Counted from the first letter of the stretch, positions 1 through 8,192 are shown. The stretch is DNA of 37,841 nucleotides from Cytobacillus firmus (GCF_023715565.1 NZ_JAMBOJ010000047.1:1-37841), one strand, 5' to 3'. Notes: generated by a model from the sequence alone, not told the origin. Translations and numbers: made by a program.

Positions 1-77
<77 letters not shown>

Positions 78-275
78 AACGAAAAGCAGAGGCGACTGTT
101 CAACTTCGAGAGACGTTGGAGAGCCGGCCATTCAAATCCTTGGGATTTGGAGGGACGGATCGAAACGGCCGAGAAGTTAGGAGCCGAAGCTAGACAAGTC
201 ATATTGGTGAATACTCGGCAAATTCTTCTTCATACATTATCTAGTTTTGAGGGAACGAAAAAATGAAATTTCCTC

Positions 276-304
276 TTGAAAAAAACTTTAAAAGAAAGTA
301 TAAT
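276..304 (+). promoter_or_regulatory. Predicted SigA promoter between 23S and 5S
   Basis: TTGAAA (276-281) and TATAAT (299-304) are separated by exactly 17 bp, a near-consensus vegetative promoter lying just before the 5S gene. It would let 5S and the tRNA cluster be transcribed independently of the main rrn promoters. This is sequence-only; the AT-rich spacer could also mimic a promoter by chance. Confidence 0.5.
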
Positions 305-325
305 CATACTTGTCTTTTGAAAATA

Positions 326-443
<118 letters not shown>

Positions 444-462
444 TGTTTTATAATACCACTTT

Positions 463-537
463 TCCGCAGTAGCTCAGTGGTAGAGCATTCGGCTGTTAAC
501 CGAACGGTCGCAGGTTCGAATCCTGCCTGCGGAGCCA
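463..537 (+). tRNA. tRNA-Asn(GTT)
   Basis: Cloverleaf with the anticodon loop CTGTTAA giving GTT, the D-arm AGCTCAGTGG, the T-loop GTTCGAATC and an encoded CCA. First tRNA after 5S, the usual Asn position in Bacillus clusters. Confidence 0.97.
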
Positions 538-573
538 TTTTCATAAAGCCCCTTATGGGAATTATGAGCTGCT

Positions 574-646
574 GCTTCCATAGCTCAGCAGGTAGAGCAC
601 TTCCATGGTAAGGAAGAGGTCACCGGTTCGAGCCCGGTTGGAAGCT
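574..646 (+). tRNA. tRNA-Thr(GGT)
   Basis: The acceptor stem GCTTCCA pairs with TGGAAGC; the anticodon stem CTTCC/GGAAG encloses ATGGTAA, so the anticodon is GGT. The 3' CCA is not encoded (discriminator T is followed by CTCT), so it must be added by CCA nucleotidyltransferase. Confidence 0.94.
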
Positions 647-673
647 CTCTTAATGTAGACAACTAGAATACTA

Positions 674-748
674 GGCCCCTTGGTCAAGCGGTTAAGACAC
701 CGCCCTTTCACGGCGGTAACACGGGTTCGAATCCCGTAGGGGTCACCA
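674..748 (+). tRNA. tRNA-Glu(TTC)
   Basis: The anticodon stem CCGCC/GGCGG encloses CTTTCAC, anticodon TTC. T-arm GGGTTCGAATCCC, and CCA is encoded. Confidence 0.97.
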
Positions 749-752
749 TACT

Positions 753-828
753 GGAGGATTAGCTCAGCTGGGAGAGCATCTGCCTTACAAGCAGAGGGTC
801 GGCGGTTCGATCCCGTCATCCTCCACCA
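753..828 (+). tRNA. tRNA-Val(TAC)
   Basis: The acceptor GGAGGAT pairs with ATCCTCC; the anticodon loop CTTACAA gives TAC. CCA is encoded. Only 4 nt separate it from tRNA-Glu. Confidence 0.97.
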
Positions 829-833
829 TATTT

Positions 834-909
<76 letters not shown>

Positions 910-925
910 TCTGTTTTTCGTAGAT

Positions 926-1009
926 GGAGGGGTAGCGAAGTGGCTAAACGCGGCGGACTGTAAATCCGCTCCTTCGGGTTCGGCAGTTCGAATCTGCCCC
1001 CCTCCACCA
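926..1009 (+). tRNA. tRNA-Tyr(GTA), long variable arm
   Basis: 84-nt class II tRNA. The anticodon loop CTGTAAA gives GTA, followed by a long variable arm (CTCCTTCGGGTTC) before the T-arm. CCA is encoded. Confidence 0.97.
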
Positions 1010-1073
1010 CTTATACTTAATAAAAACACAAAAACTGGACAAGCTATGAATGTCCTTTTTATTTTGTAATTAT

Positions 1074-1148
1074 TGGGCTATAGCCAAGCGGTAAGGCACC
1101 GGACTTTGACTCCGTCACTCGCAGGTTCGAATCCTGCTAGCCCAGCCA
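1074..1148 (+). tRNA. tRNA-Gln(TTG)
   Basis: The acceptor TGGGCTA pairs with TAGCCCA; the anticodon stem CGGA/TCCG encloses CTTTGAC, anticodon TTG. CCA is encoded. Confidence 0.97.
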
Positions 1149-1163
1149 TTTTTGTTTTAATTG

Positions 1164-1190
1164 TATGAGCCATTTGCTCAGTTGGTAGAG
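1164..1190 (+). pseudogene. 5' fragment of tRNA-Lys
   Basis: 27 nt match the start of the intact tRNA-Lys at 1311-1337 with two differences (TATGAGCCATT, GCTCAGT, GGTAGAG shared). The match breaks off in the D-arm and unrelated sequence follows; there is no anticodon or T-arm, so it cannot make a tRNA. It looks like the remains of a duplicated or interrupted tRNA-Lys gene. Confidence 0.85.
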
Positions 1191-1249
1191 GATTTTAAAA
1201 GATTGCAGCATCGAAGCATTACTGCTCTGAAAGGCAAGTTTTTAAAATC
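1190..1249. repeat. Inverted repeat directly after the tRNA-Lys fragment
   Basis: GATTTTAAAA (1191-1200) and its exact reverse complement TTTTAAAATC (1240-1249) flank about 39 bp. The left arm starts exactly where similarity to tRNA-Lys ends, which suggests a small inserted or rearranged segment. No ORF of note is inside. Confidence 0.55.
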
Positions 1250-1313
1250 TGCGACAAAGACCAAAGGGTTTTGAAGCACATCTATCGAAGTTTAGGCAAC
1301 AGAATTATAGTAT

Positions 1314-1386
1314 GAGCCATTAGCTCAGTCGGTAGAGCATCTGACTTTTAATCAGAGGGTCGAAGGTTCGAGTCCTTCATGGCTCA
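1314..1386 (+). tRNA. tRNA-Lys(TTT)
   Basis: The acceptor GAGCCAT pairs with ATGGCTC, and the anticodon loop CTTTTAA gives TTT. CCA is not encoded (discriminator A followed by CTT). This is the intact relative of the fragment at 1164-1190. Confidence 0.95.
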
Positions 1387-1453
1387 CTTTATAGAAAAAC
1401 GCAGACCTTGGGAATCGAGTCCTGAAGGTCTTACTTGCAAATAAAAATATGCT

Positions 1454-1528
1454 GCGGAAGTAGTTCAGTGGTAGAACATCACCTTGCCAAGGTGGGGGTC
1501 GCGGGTTCGAATCCCGTCTTCCGCTCCA
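1454..1528 (+). tRNA. tRNA-Gly(GCC)
   Basis: The acceptor GCGGAAG pairs with CTTCCGC; the anticodon stem CACC/GGTG encloses TTGCCAA, anticodon GCC. CCA is encoded. Confidence 0.97.
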
Positions 1529-1531
1529 AAT

Positions 1532-1607
1532 GGGGCCTTAGCTCAGCTGGGAGAGCGCCTGCTTTGCACGCAGGAGGTCAGCGGTTCGATCCCGCTAGGC
1601 TCCACCA
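1532..1607 (+). tRNA. tRNA-Ala(TGC)
   Basis: The anticodon stem CCTGC/GCAGG encloses TTTGCAC, anticodon TGC. CCA is encoded. Last tRNA of the cluster, 3 nt after tRNA-Gly. Confidence 0.97.
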
Positions 1608-1625
1608 GCATACATAATACACCAT

Positions 1626-1660
1626 TCCTTAAACCATACGGGTTTAAGGATTTTTTATTT
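1626..1660 (+). terminator. Terminator of the rrn-tRNA operon
   Basis: TCCTTAAACC (1626-1635) and GGTTTAAGGA (1641-1650) form a perfect 10-bp stem with a 5-nt loop, followed by six Ts and further T-rich sequence. Confidence 0.92.
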
Positions 1661-1726
1661 TATAAATATCGGATAACCAGGACTTTCACCCTAGGCAGCC
1701 GTATATATATACACAATTTTGTCGAG

Positions 1727-1756
1727 TTGAGTCATATGTTTGAAAGCGGTTAAAAT
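1727..1756 (+). promoter_or_regulatory. Predicted promoter of rocF
   Basis: TTGAGT (1727-1732) and TAAAAT (1751-1756) with an 18-bp spacer, ending 32 bp before the rocF start. Acceptable SigA elements. I see no clear AhrC or SigL (-24/-12) site. Confidence 0.45.
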
Positions 1757-1788
1757 ATAGATATGAAGGGAAAGGGAGGACTTGTATT

Positions 1789-2694
1789 ATGATTAGACAG
1801 AAATTATCGATAATTGGAATGCCGATGGATCTTGGTCAGATGAGACGCGGTGTGGATATGGGGCCAAGTGCTATTCGCTATGCCGGAGTGAATGAACGTT
1901 TAAAATGTTTATTTGAAGAAATCCAGGATCAAGGCGATATTGCTATTGGCCGCCCGGAGGTTCAAATCGATCCAAATTCAAATCTTAGAAACTTGCACCT
2001 TATTGCTGAAAAAACAGAGATGCTTGCAGAAAAAGTTGATCACGCAATAAAAGACGGTTCTTTTCCATTAGTGCTCGGCGGTGACCATAGCATCGCGATT
2101 GGAACATTGGCAGGGGTATCGAGGCACTATAAGAACCTTGGGGTAATCTGGTATGATGCTCATGGTGATTTAAATACAGCTGAGACATCACCTTCAGGAA
2201 ACATACATGGAATGCCGCTTGCTGTAAGCCTGGGTATGGGCCATCCGCTTTTAACAAATGTGGGGGGATATGGTCCAAAGGTTAAGCCCGAGAATATTGT
2301 CATTATTGGGGCAAGGTCATTGGATGAAGGAGAACGGGAGCTTATTAAGGAAAAAGGCATTAAAGTATACACCATGCATGAAATTGACCGACTTGGAATG
2401 ACAAAGGTTATGGAAGAGTCTATTACATATTTAAAAGAAAGAAATACAGATGGTGTTCATCTGTCTCTTGATTTGGATGGGTTGGATCCGCATGATGCAC
2501 CGGGTGTTGGAACTCCGGTAATTGGCGGCATCAGCTACCGTGAAAGTCACTTGGCCATGGAGATGCTTGCAGAAGCACAAATCATAACATCGGCTGAATT
2601 TGTAGAAGTTAACCCCATTTTGGATGACAAGAACAAAACAGCTACTGTAGCAGTCGCACTTATGGGTTCACTATTTGGCGAAAAGCTTCTATAA
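1789..2694 (+). CDS. rocF: Arginase
   Basis: Arginase (EC 3.5.3.1) hydrolyses L-arginine to ornithine and urea, the first step of the arginine catabolic (roc) route in the cytoplasm. At 301 aa it has the normal length for Bacillus arginases. The binuclear manganese ligands are visible: GGDHS (H100), DAHGD (D123, H125, D127) and DLDGLDP (D228, D230). Start ATG is 10 nt after a strong GGGAGGA ribosome site. It stands alone between the tRNA operon and a convergent small gene, and is closed by its own terminator; rocABCDE are not in the window. The agmatinase and formimidoylglutamase relatives share the fold, but the overall match is to RocF. Confidence 0.96.
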   Translation: MIRQKLSIIGMPMDLGQMRRGVDMGPSAIRYAGVNERLKCLFEEIQDQGDIAIGRPEVQIDPNSNLRNLHLIAEKTEMLAEKVDHAIKDGSFPLVLGGDHSIAIGTLAGVSRHYKNLGVIWYDAHGDLNTAETSPSGNIHGMPLAVSLGMGHPLLTNVGGYGPKVKPENIVIIGARSLDEGERELIKEKGIKVYTMHEIDRLGMTKVMEESITYLKERNTDGVHLSLDLDGLDPHDAPGVGTPVIGGISYRESHLAMEMLAEAQIITSAEFVEVNPILDDKNKTATVAVALMGSLFGEKLL

Positions 2695-2710
2695 TAAAGG
2701 AAAATAAAGA

Positions 2711-2746
2711 AGAGCAGAACATTGACAAGTTCTGCTCATTTTTTTG
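2711..2746 (+). terminator. Terminator of rocF
   Basis: GAGCAGAAC (2712-2720) and GTTCTGCTC (2729-2737) form a perfect 9-bp stem followed by ATTTTTTT. The convergent Spo0E-like gene ends inside it (stop at 2736-2738). Confidence 0.93.
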
Positions 2747-2894
2747 CTGTGAGTGTATAATATTTATTTAGAAGTTCATCAAGTTTAATGCTGACATCCA
2801 CTACCATGTGATCTGTAAAAGAACCGGAAGCTGCTAACTGAATCATTTTAGTCCGGCAATCCTCAATATCTCTCAATAATTCCTTAACACACAC
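2736..2894 (-). CDS. Spo0E-family aspartyl-phosphate phosphatase, 52 aa
   Basis: Reading the minus strand from a GTG at 2894 gives a 52-aa protein with the Spo0E signature near its C-terminus, S-I-K-L-D-E-L-L-N-K-Y (family S-x-x-L-D-x-L-I/L-x-x-Y), after a first helix rich in E, R and K. Family members are small helical-hairpin proteins that dephosphorylate Spo0A~P and so delay sporulation. The start is inferred from an AAAGGA ribosome site 9-10 nt upstream; a TTG three codons earlier is possible but would sit on that site. The gene is convergent with rocF and its stop lies within the rocF terminator hairpin. It is short enough to be missed by ordinary ORF length cut-offs. Family assignment is confident; the exact target is inferred. 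Confidence 0.85.
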   Translation of the reverse strand: MCVKELLRDIEDCRTKMIQLAASGSFTDHMVVDVSIKLDELLNKYYTLTAKK

Positions 2895-3007
2895 CGTAAC
2901 CAATCCTTTTCGGTAAATTTAGTACTTTTATACCCTAAAAGAAAAAAAGTAAACCTGTATAAGTTAAAATTTGTTAATATAGAAATTGAATGTTTTTTTA
3001 ATTAAAA

Positions 3008-3034
3008 TGAAACCTTTTCCGCTATCGATTCGTA
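3008..3034 (+). promoter_or_regulatory. SigW-type autoregulatory promoter
   Basis: TGAAAC (3008-3013) and CGTA (3031-3034) with a 17-bp gap match the known ECF SigW promoter consensus. They lie 36 bp before sigW, consistent with the autoregulation known for this sigma factor. Confidence 0.9.
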
Positions 3035-3069
3035 TTATCGATTAGCCGCACTGGAGCGGAGGTAAAAAA

Positions 3070-3633
3070 ATGGAGACAATCGTAAAGAAGAGGATAAAAC
3101 AAGTATTAAAAGGCGACCAGGATGCTTATGCTGAAGTTGTTGAAATATACAAAGATAAAGTTTTTCAGATTTGTTACAGAATGCTGGGAAACAGGCATGA
3201 GGCGGAGGATATCGCTCAAGAGGCTTTCTTAAGGGCTTATGTAAACATTGCCAGCTTTAATATTGACTTAAAATTTTCCACATGGCTCTATCGGATTGCC
3301 ACAAACCTTTGTATAGACAGAATCAGAAAAAAGAAGCCTGATTATTATCTGGATGCAGAGGTCGCCGGAACGGATGGACTGAACATGTATTCTCAAATAG
3401 CTTCAGATGCAAGGCTGCCGGAGGATGATGTAGAAAGCCTCGAGCTGCAGGAAACAATCCAAAGAGAAATATCGAAGCTTCCTGAGAAATATCGTTCGGT
3501 TATTGTTCTAAAATATATTGAAGAATTATCGCTGAACGAGATCAGTGAAACACTCGACCTTCCATTGGGAACCGTAAAGACCCGGATCCACCGCGGCCGG
3601 GAAGCTCTTAGAAATCAATTAAGATATGTTTAA
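3070..3633 (+). CDS. sigW: ECF RNA polymerase sigma factor SigW
   Basis: 187-aa extracytoplasmic-function sigma factor, the usual SigW length. Region 2 (about residues 20-90) contains the conserved A-E-D-I-A-Q-E-A-F-L-R and the STWLYRIATN segment with the -10-recognition helix; region 4 (about 125-180) contains LPEKYRSVI and LGTVKTRIHRGR, which binds the -35 element. In Bacillus SigW drives the envelope-stress and antimicrobial-peptide detoxification regulon. ATG follows a GGAGCGGAGG ribosome site. It is co-transcribed with its anti-sigma factor 17 nt downstream and carries its own target promoter. The adjacency to cdaA-cdaR-glmM is typical of Bacillus. Confidence 0.97.
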   Translation: METIVKKRIKQVLKGDQDAYAEVVEIYKDKVFQICYRMLGNRHEAEDIAQEAFLRAYVNIASFNIDLKFSTWLYRIATNLCIDRIRKKKPDYYLDAEVAGTDGLNMYSQIASDARLPEDDVESLELQETIQREISKLPEKYRSVIVLKYIEELSLNEISETLDLPLGTVKTRIHRGREALRNQLRYV

Positions 3634-3650
3634 TAAAGAGGGTGAGAACT

Positions 3651-4286
3651 TTGAAATGTCCAGCAGAAATGGTTGTTTATATGCACGAGTACCTAGATGA
3701 AGAGATCTCAGCCGAACATGAGAAGGAATTAAGGGCACATCTGCAAACCTGCGGGGAGTGTCAAACTCATTTCCATGAACTAAAGAAAACAATTGCTTTA
3801 GTCCAAAGCACTTCACATATACAGGCACCTGAAAATTTCACGGCAAATGTTATGGCGAAATTGCCAAAAGAAAAACGGAAGGTTGGAGTTCAGCGCTGGT
3901 TCAGGCATCATCCGCTTTTAACGGCGGCGTCACTCTTTCTTGTTCTGATGATGGGAAGCGTTGTATCTTCCTGGGATCAGGATCACCAATTATCCTTTTC
4001 TAAGCAGCCGAACCTTGTGGTGCAAAACGATAAGGTGATTGTACCTGAAGGTGAAGTGGTAAAAGGCGATGTAGTGGTAAAGAACGGCGACTTGGAAATT
4101 CAGGGCGAGATTGACGGGAATGTTACCGTCATCAATGGGCAGCAGTATATGGCTTCTGCAGGCAAGGTTACTGGAGAAATTGAAGAGGTTGATGCCATAT
4201 TCGAATGGCTATGGTATCACATTAAAACGGCCGTTAAGGATGCTGTGAATGTCTTTGAAACCGGAGAAACAGACAAAGAAAAGTAG
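3651..4286 (+). CDS. rsiW: Anti-sigma-W factor RsiW
   Basis: Membrane-anchored anti-sigma factor that holds SigW until it is cut by PrsW and RasP. I place the start at TTG 3651, giving MKCPAEMVVYMH, which aligns with known RsiW N-termini and has a GAGGG ribosome site; a GTG at 3642 would add three residues and overlap that site. The zinc-binding anti-sigma motif is H30-x3-C34-x2-C37. One transmembrane segment lies at about residues 88-106 (PLLTAASLFLVLMMGSVV), leaving about 100 residues outside, with a polymer-forming-like repetitive stretch (KGDVVVKNGDLEIQGEIDG). 211 aa, close to family size. Confidence 0.95.
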   Translation: MKCPAEMVVYMHEYLDEEISAEHEKELRAHLQTCGECQTHFHELKKTIALVQSTSHIQAPENFTANVMAKLPKEKRKVGVQRWFRHHPLLTAASLFLVLMMGSVVSSWDQDHQLSFSKQPNLVVQNDKVIVPEGEVVKGDVVVKNGDLEIQGEIDGNVTVINGQQYMASAGKVTGEIEEVDAIFEWLWYHIKTAVKDAVNVFETGETDKEK

Positions 4287-4290
4287 TCAA

Positions 4291-4334
4291 GCATACTAAG
4301 AATCCCTGCTTTATAGCAGGGATTCTTAGTATGC
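4291..4334. terminator. Perfect 20-bp hairpin between rsiW and cdaA
   Basis: Bases 4291-4310 and 4315-4334 are perfect reverse complements around a TTAT loop, directly after the rsiW stop. There is no T-run immediately after the stem, so it is either an unusual terminator or an mRNA 3'-end-stabilising hairpin separating sigW-rsiW from the next operon. Confidence 0.75.
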
Positions 4335-4379
4335 AAAGGGCAATGCTGATTTTTCCAGATAGCATATGCTGTTTCAAAA

Positions 4380-4407
4380 TTGGAATTAGTGATGAATATG
4401 ATATAAT
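4380..4407 (+). promoter_or_regulatory. Predicted SigA promoter of cdaA-cdaR-glmM
   Basis: TTGGAA (4380-4385) and TATAAT (4402-4407), 16-bp spacer, about 65 bp before the cdaA start and after the hairpin that follows rsiW. Confidence 0.6.
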
Positions 4408-4471
4408 ATGAAAGTTACATAAAGGAACAATAGGCATTTTGCTTTTGAAATATATATTTGGAGGAAGGATA

Positions 4472-5299
4472 ATGTCGTTTGCGGATTTCTCTATTTTGAA
4501 ATTGTTGGCTAATACAATAGACATTCTCCTTGTCTGGTACGTCATCTATAAACTCATAATGATTGTTAAAGGAACAAAGGCTGTTCAATTGCTGAAGGGG
4601 ATTTTTGTCATTATCCTGGTTAAAGTAGCAAGCGACAAGTTCCATCTGCAAACATTAGGGTGGATGATGGAACAAGTGCTTTTATGGGGATTTCTGGCCA
4701 TCATAATCATTTTCCAGCCGGAGCTGCGAAGAGCACTTGAGCAATTGGGAAGAGGAAGGTTCTTCTCAAGGACGGCTAATCAGGAAGAAGAAAATCAGGA
4801 GAAACTGGTCGAGTCTATTGCGAAGGCTGTAGATTATATGGCTAAACGGCGCATTGGCGCGCTAATATCAGTTGAGCGGGAAACTGGGCTGAACGATTAT
4901 ATTGAAACTGGTATCGGGCTGGATTCCAAAATTTCTTCTGAGCTCCTGATAAATATATTTATACCGAATACACCTCTGCATGATGGGGCCGTTATCATTC
5001 AAAGGAATTGTGTGGCGGCAGCCGCCTGTTATCTGCCTCTGTCAGAAAGTCCTTTCATTTCAAAAGAACTGGGTACCAGACATAGGGCAGCTTTGGGCAT
5101 AAGTGAAGTAACTGACAGCATTACCATTATCGTTTCTGAGGAAACAGGAAGTGTCTCCTTAACCAAAAACGGGGAGCTGCACCGTGACTTAAAAGCGGAG
5201 GCTTTTAAAGATATGCTTTCAAATGAATTGCTTGTTCAGCAGAAAATTAAGCAGACTTCTTCAGGTCTTTGGAACTGGAGGGGGAAAAAGAATGGATAA
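4472..5299 (+). CDS. cdaA: Diadenylate cyclase CdaA (c-di-AMP synthase)
   Basis: Makes cyclic di-AMP from two ATP; membrane-bound, the housekeeping cyclase controlling potassium and osmolyte transport. ATG at 4472 is preceded by GGAGGAAGG and gives the family N-terminus with three membrane helices within residues 8-85; an upstream TTG/ATG extension lacks a ribosome site. The catalytic domain (about 100-260) contains the DGA motif at 171-173 (PLHDGAVI) and the RHR motif at 203-205 (GTRHRAALG). 275 aa, against about 273 in B. subtilis. It overlaps cdaR by 8 nt, so the two are translationally coupled, and the operon continues to glmM. Confidence 0.97.
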   Translation: MSFADFSILKLLANTIDILLVWYVIYKLIMIVKGTKAVQLLKGIFVIILVKVASDKFHLQTLGWMMEQVLLWGFLAIIIIFQPELRRALEQLGRGRFFSRTANQEEENQEKLVESIAKAVDYMAKRRIGALISVERETGLNDYIETGIGLDSKISSELLINIFIPNTPLHDGAVIIQRNCVAAAACYLPLSESPFISKELGTRHRAALGISEVTDSITIIVSEETGSVSLTKNGELHRDLKAEAFKDMLSNELLVQQKIKQTSSGLWNWRGKKNG

Positions 5300-6617
5300 G
5301 TTAATTGATAAAATGGTAGATACCCGCTGGTTTATGAAAATTGTTGCCTTGATTCTTGCCCTTTTTCTATTTGATTCTGTATATGATTCGGATAAGGAAT
5401 TAAAGGAAATAAACGTTCCAGGCCAGCAGGATTCAGCCATTATTGAAGATGTCCCGGTGAAAAGCTATTATGATACGGAAAACCTGGTCGTAACCGGTAT
5501 GCCGGACACAGTTGATTTGAGTATGAAGGGCCCGAAAAGCCACCTTGAGTCAGCGAAAAAACAGCAGAACTTTGAAGTATATGTAGATTTGACGAATGCA
5601 GAAATTGGCTCGCAAAGAGTAGAAATTAAGATTCGTGATATCTCAGATAAACTGGATGTGACCATTAATCCTCAATATGCAGATGTGACCGTACACGAAA
5701 AAGTCACCCAGGAATTTAAAGTGGATGCAGAATTTAATAATAGCCTTCTTGCTGAGGGCTATACGGCTGAAGCGGCATCTGCAGAACCAAAGACGGTTAA
5801 AATTACGGGGGCCAAAGAAGTAATCGAGCGGATCAGTTTTGTTAAAGCGACTCTTGATGTCAAGGGTCCTATAACCGAGACAATCGCTGATGATGCAACC
5901 GTCAGGGTATTGGACCGTGAGATGAATAAGCTTGATGTCATTGTGGAGCCTCAGGCCATTCGGGTAACAGTTCCGGTTAAGCAGTTAAGCAAGACGGTGC
6001 CAATTACGATTGTCCGTAACGGGGAACCACAGGATGGGGTAACCATTAATTCGATTAAACTTGATGTTAATGAGGCTTCTATAACTGGCCGTGAAGATAT
6101 ATTGAGTGAGACTGAAAGTGTCAGGGTAGAGGTAGATGTCAGCAAGATTGGGGAAGATACTGTGCTCACCCTGCCGGTTATTATTCCGGATGGCGTTTCA
6201 GCAGTAGATCCTAAAACAGTGAAGGCTTCAATTGATGTCAGCACTAAGGAAAATGCAGAAACAGAAGAAGAAGAGGAAGAGAAAAGCACAGAGAAGCCTG
6301 CAGAAGAAACACAGGCACAGGACCAAGAGGTAACCAAGACCTTTTCAAGCCTGTCCATTAACTTAGCCGGCTTATCCGAAGAATATGAGGCGGCCCTTAA
6401 AAATCCTGCTTCCGGAAAGATAAGTATCACGGTAACCGGGAAAAGCAGCACAGTTCAGGATCTCAAAGCGGACGACTTTAATCTGTATTTGAGCCTAGCA
6501 GACCTTGGAGAAGGTGACCATGAGGTGCCAATCAATATAGATGGCCCTTCTGGGGTGGATATAAAGCCTGCTGCAGGTAAAGCGAACATAACAATAACAA
6601 AAAAAGAAGAAGTTTAA
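5292..6617 (+). CDS. cdaR: CdaA regulator CdaR (YbbR-domain protein)
   Basis: Single-pass membrane protein that binds CdaA and modulates c-di-AMP synthesis. The start at ATG 5292 gives [16 protein letters not shown], with a GGAGGGGG site within the end of cdaA; a longer reading from 5223 is an overlap artefact. One transmembrane helix at about 14-30, then an extracytoplasmic region built of about four YbbR repeats. Before the last repeat, about residues 318-342, there is an acidic Glu-rich linker ([17 protein letters not shown]). 441 aa. Located between cdaA and glmM as in all Bacillus relatives; GlmM is also known to bind CdaA. Confidence 0.95.
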   Translation: MDKLIDKMVDTRWFMKIVALILALFLFDSVYDSDKELKEINVPGQQDSAIIEDVPVKSYYDTENLVVTGMPDTVDLSMKGPKSHLESAKKQQNFEVYVDLTNAEIGSQRVEIKIRDISDKLDVTINPQYADVTVHEKVTQEFKVDAEFNNSLLAEGYTAEAASAEPKTVKITGAKEVIERISFVKATLDVKGPITETIADDATVRVLDREMNKLDVIVEPQAIRVTVPVKQLSKTVPITIVRNGEPQDGVTINSIKLDVNEASITGREDILSETESVRVEVDVSKIGEDTVLTLPVIIPDGVSAVDPKTVKASIDVSTKENAETEEEEEEKSTEKPAEETQAQDQEVTKTFSSLSINLAGLSEEYEAALKNPASGKISITVTGKSSTVQDLKADDFNLYLSLADLGEGDHEVPINIDGPSGVDIKPAAGKANITITKKEEV

Positions 6618-6651
6618 TATAGTTTTTAAAGTTAGAAGGAGAGATTATAAA

Positions 6652-8001
6652 ATGGGTAAATATTTCGGTACAGATGGAGTACGCGGAGTTGCAAATAGTG
6701 AATTGACACCGGAGCTGGCCTTTAAGCTGGGCCGCTTTGGAGGTTATGTATTAACGAAGGACCATGATCGTCCGAAAGTATTAATCGGCCGGGATACCCG
6801 TATTTCAGGCCATATGCTGGAAGGTGCACTTGTAGCAGGGCTATTATCAATTGGAGCAGAAGTTATGCGCCTTGGAGTCATTTCAACTCCCGGAGTTGCT
6901 TATTTAACAAAAGCACTGGGGGCAGAGGCTGGAGTCATGATTTCCGCTTCTCATAATCCGGTTGAAGATAATGGAATCAAGTTCTTTGGCCCGGATGGGT
7001 TTAAACTTTCCGATGATCAGGAAGCGGAGATTGAGGAATTAATGGATATGGCAGAAGATCAGCTTCCAAGACCAGTCGGAGGAAGCTTGGGGCAGGTAAA
7101 TGATTACTTTGAAGGCGGCCAGAAATATCTTCAATACTTAAAGCAGACAGTTGATGAAGATTTCTCCGGTATTCACATTGCGCTTGATTGTGCGCATGGA
7201 GCAACTTCGCCGCTTGCGACGCACTTATTTGCTGACCTTGATGCAGATCTTTCCATGATGGGTGCATCTCCCAATGGCTTAAATATCAATGCAGGAGTTG
7301 GGTCTACTCATCCTGAGGCACTATCTGCTTTTGTAAAGGAAAGAGAAGCAGATGTTGGTCTGGCTTTTGACGGAGACGGAGACCGTTTGATCGCCATTGA
7401 TGAAAATGGCGATATTGTGGATGGCGACCAAATCATGTATATTTGCGGAAAATACATGAAAGAACAAGGAAGGCTTAAGCAGAACACAGTCGTTTCTACT
7501 GTCATGAGCAATCTTGGTTTTTATAAAGGGCTGGAAGCCAACGGGGTCGAAAGTGTACAGACAGCTGTAGGTGACCGCTATGTTGTGGAAGAAATGAAGA
7601 AGAATGGCTATAACCTTGGCGGAGAACAGTCAGGACATATTATTTTCCTAGACTACATCACAACGGGAGATGGACTTTTGACTGGGCTTCAGCTAGTGAA
7701 CATTATGAAGGTAACGAAAAAGCCATTATCTGAGCTTGCGAACGAAATGAAGAAATTCCCACAGAAGCTTGTGAATATCCGTGTAACAGACAAACACCAT
7801 GTGACAGATAATGAAAAAGTAAAAGAAGTCATTTCACAGGTTGAAGAGGAAATGAACGGAAACGGCCGCATCCTTGTCCGTCCTTCCGGAACAGAGCCGT
7901 TGGTCCGCGTCATGGCAGAAGCTCCAACAGGTGAGCTATGTGCTTCATATGTAGAGCGCATTGCAGTTGTTGTAGAGAGTGAAATGGGATTAAAAGAGTA
8001 A
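6652..8001 (+). CDS. glmM: Phosphoglucosamine mutase
   Basis: Converts glucosamine-6-phosphate to glucosamine-1-phosphate (EC 5.4.2.10), a step toward UDP-GlcNAc for peptidoglycan. 449 aa, four-domain alpha-D-phosphohexomutase fold. The active-site phosphoserine is S100 in ISASHNP; the magnesium loop is D240-G-D242-G-D244-R; the sugar-binding GGEQSG loop and the C-terminal phosphate-binding [10 protein letters not shown] are both present. ATG has an AGAAGGAGA ribosome site. Third gene of the cdaA operon, 34 nt after cdaR and followed by a terminator. In Bacillus GlmM also inhibits CdaA, tying c-di-AMP level to wall synthesis. Confidence 0.97.
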   Translation: MGKYFGTDGVRGVANSELTPELAFKLGRFGGYVLTKDHDRPKVLIGRDTRISGHMLEGALVAGLLSIGAEVMRLGVISTPGVAYLTKALGAEAGVMISASHNPVEDNGIKFFGPDGFKLSDDQEAEIEELMDMAEDQLPRPVGGSLGQVNDYFEGGQKYLQYLKQTVDEDFSGIHIALDCAHGATSPLATHLFADLDADLSMMGASPNGLNINAGVGSTHPEALSAFVKEREADVGLAFDGDGDRLIAIDENGDIVDGDQIMYICGKYMKEQGRLKQNTVVSTVMSNLGFYKGLEANGVESVQTAVGDRYVVEEMKKNGYNLGGEQSGHIIFLDYITTGDGLLTGLQLVNIMKVTKKPLSELANEMKKFPQKLVNIRVTDKHHVTDNEKVKEVISQVEEEMNGNGRILVRPSGTEPLVRVMAEAPTGELCASYVERIAVVVESEMGLKE

Positions 8002-8014
8002 AAAGCACAATTCA

Positions 8015-8056
8015 TATGCATAAGGGAACTCCTGAGCTCCCTTATGCATATTTTTA
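8015..8056 (+). terminator. Terminator of the cdaA-cdaR-glmM operon
   Basis: TATGCATAAGGGA (8015-8027) and TCCCTTATGCATA (8038-8050) form a perfect 13-bp stem followed by TTTTT. Confidence 0.93.
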
Positions 8057-8090
8057 TATATGGCAGACACTATCTGTCCTCAGATATTTG

Positions 8091-8119
8091 TTGACGGAAG
8101 TCTGACTTTGATGTATGAT
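8091..8119 (+). promoter_or_regulatory. SigA promoter of glmS
   Basis: TTGACG (8091-8096), a 17-bp spacer and TATGAT (8114-8119) form a strong vegetative promoter. The predicted RNA start is near 8126, so the leader before glmS is about 355 nt and contains the ribozyme. Confidence 0.85.
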
Positions 8120-8120
8120 T

Positions 8121-8150
8121 GTCCTGTTTTTGTATTTAAGAATACAGGAC
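8121..8150 (+). other. Hairpin at the 5' end of the glmS leader
   Basis: GTCCTGT (8121-8127) is the reverse complement of ACAGGAC (8144-8150); an alternative inner pairing TGTATT/AATACA is also possible. It sits at the predicted transcript start and could protect or shape the 5' end of the leader. Role unknown. Confidence 0.4.
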
Positions 8151-8192
8151 ATCCTTATTCAAGAAGAGAAAGGTGGATAGTGAGAAAGATTA

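Noticed and set aside
1435..1753. Two plus-strand frames over tRNA-Gly and tRNA-Ala
   Set aside because: They are translations of tRNA genes and their terminator.
3642..3650. GTG start for rsiW three codons upstream
   Set aside because: It overlaps the Shine-Dalgarno used by TTG 3651, and family alignment favours MKCP as the N-terminus.
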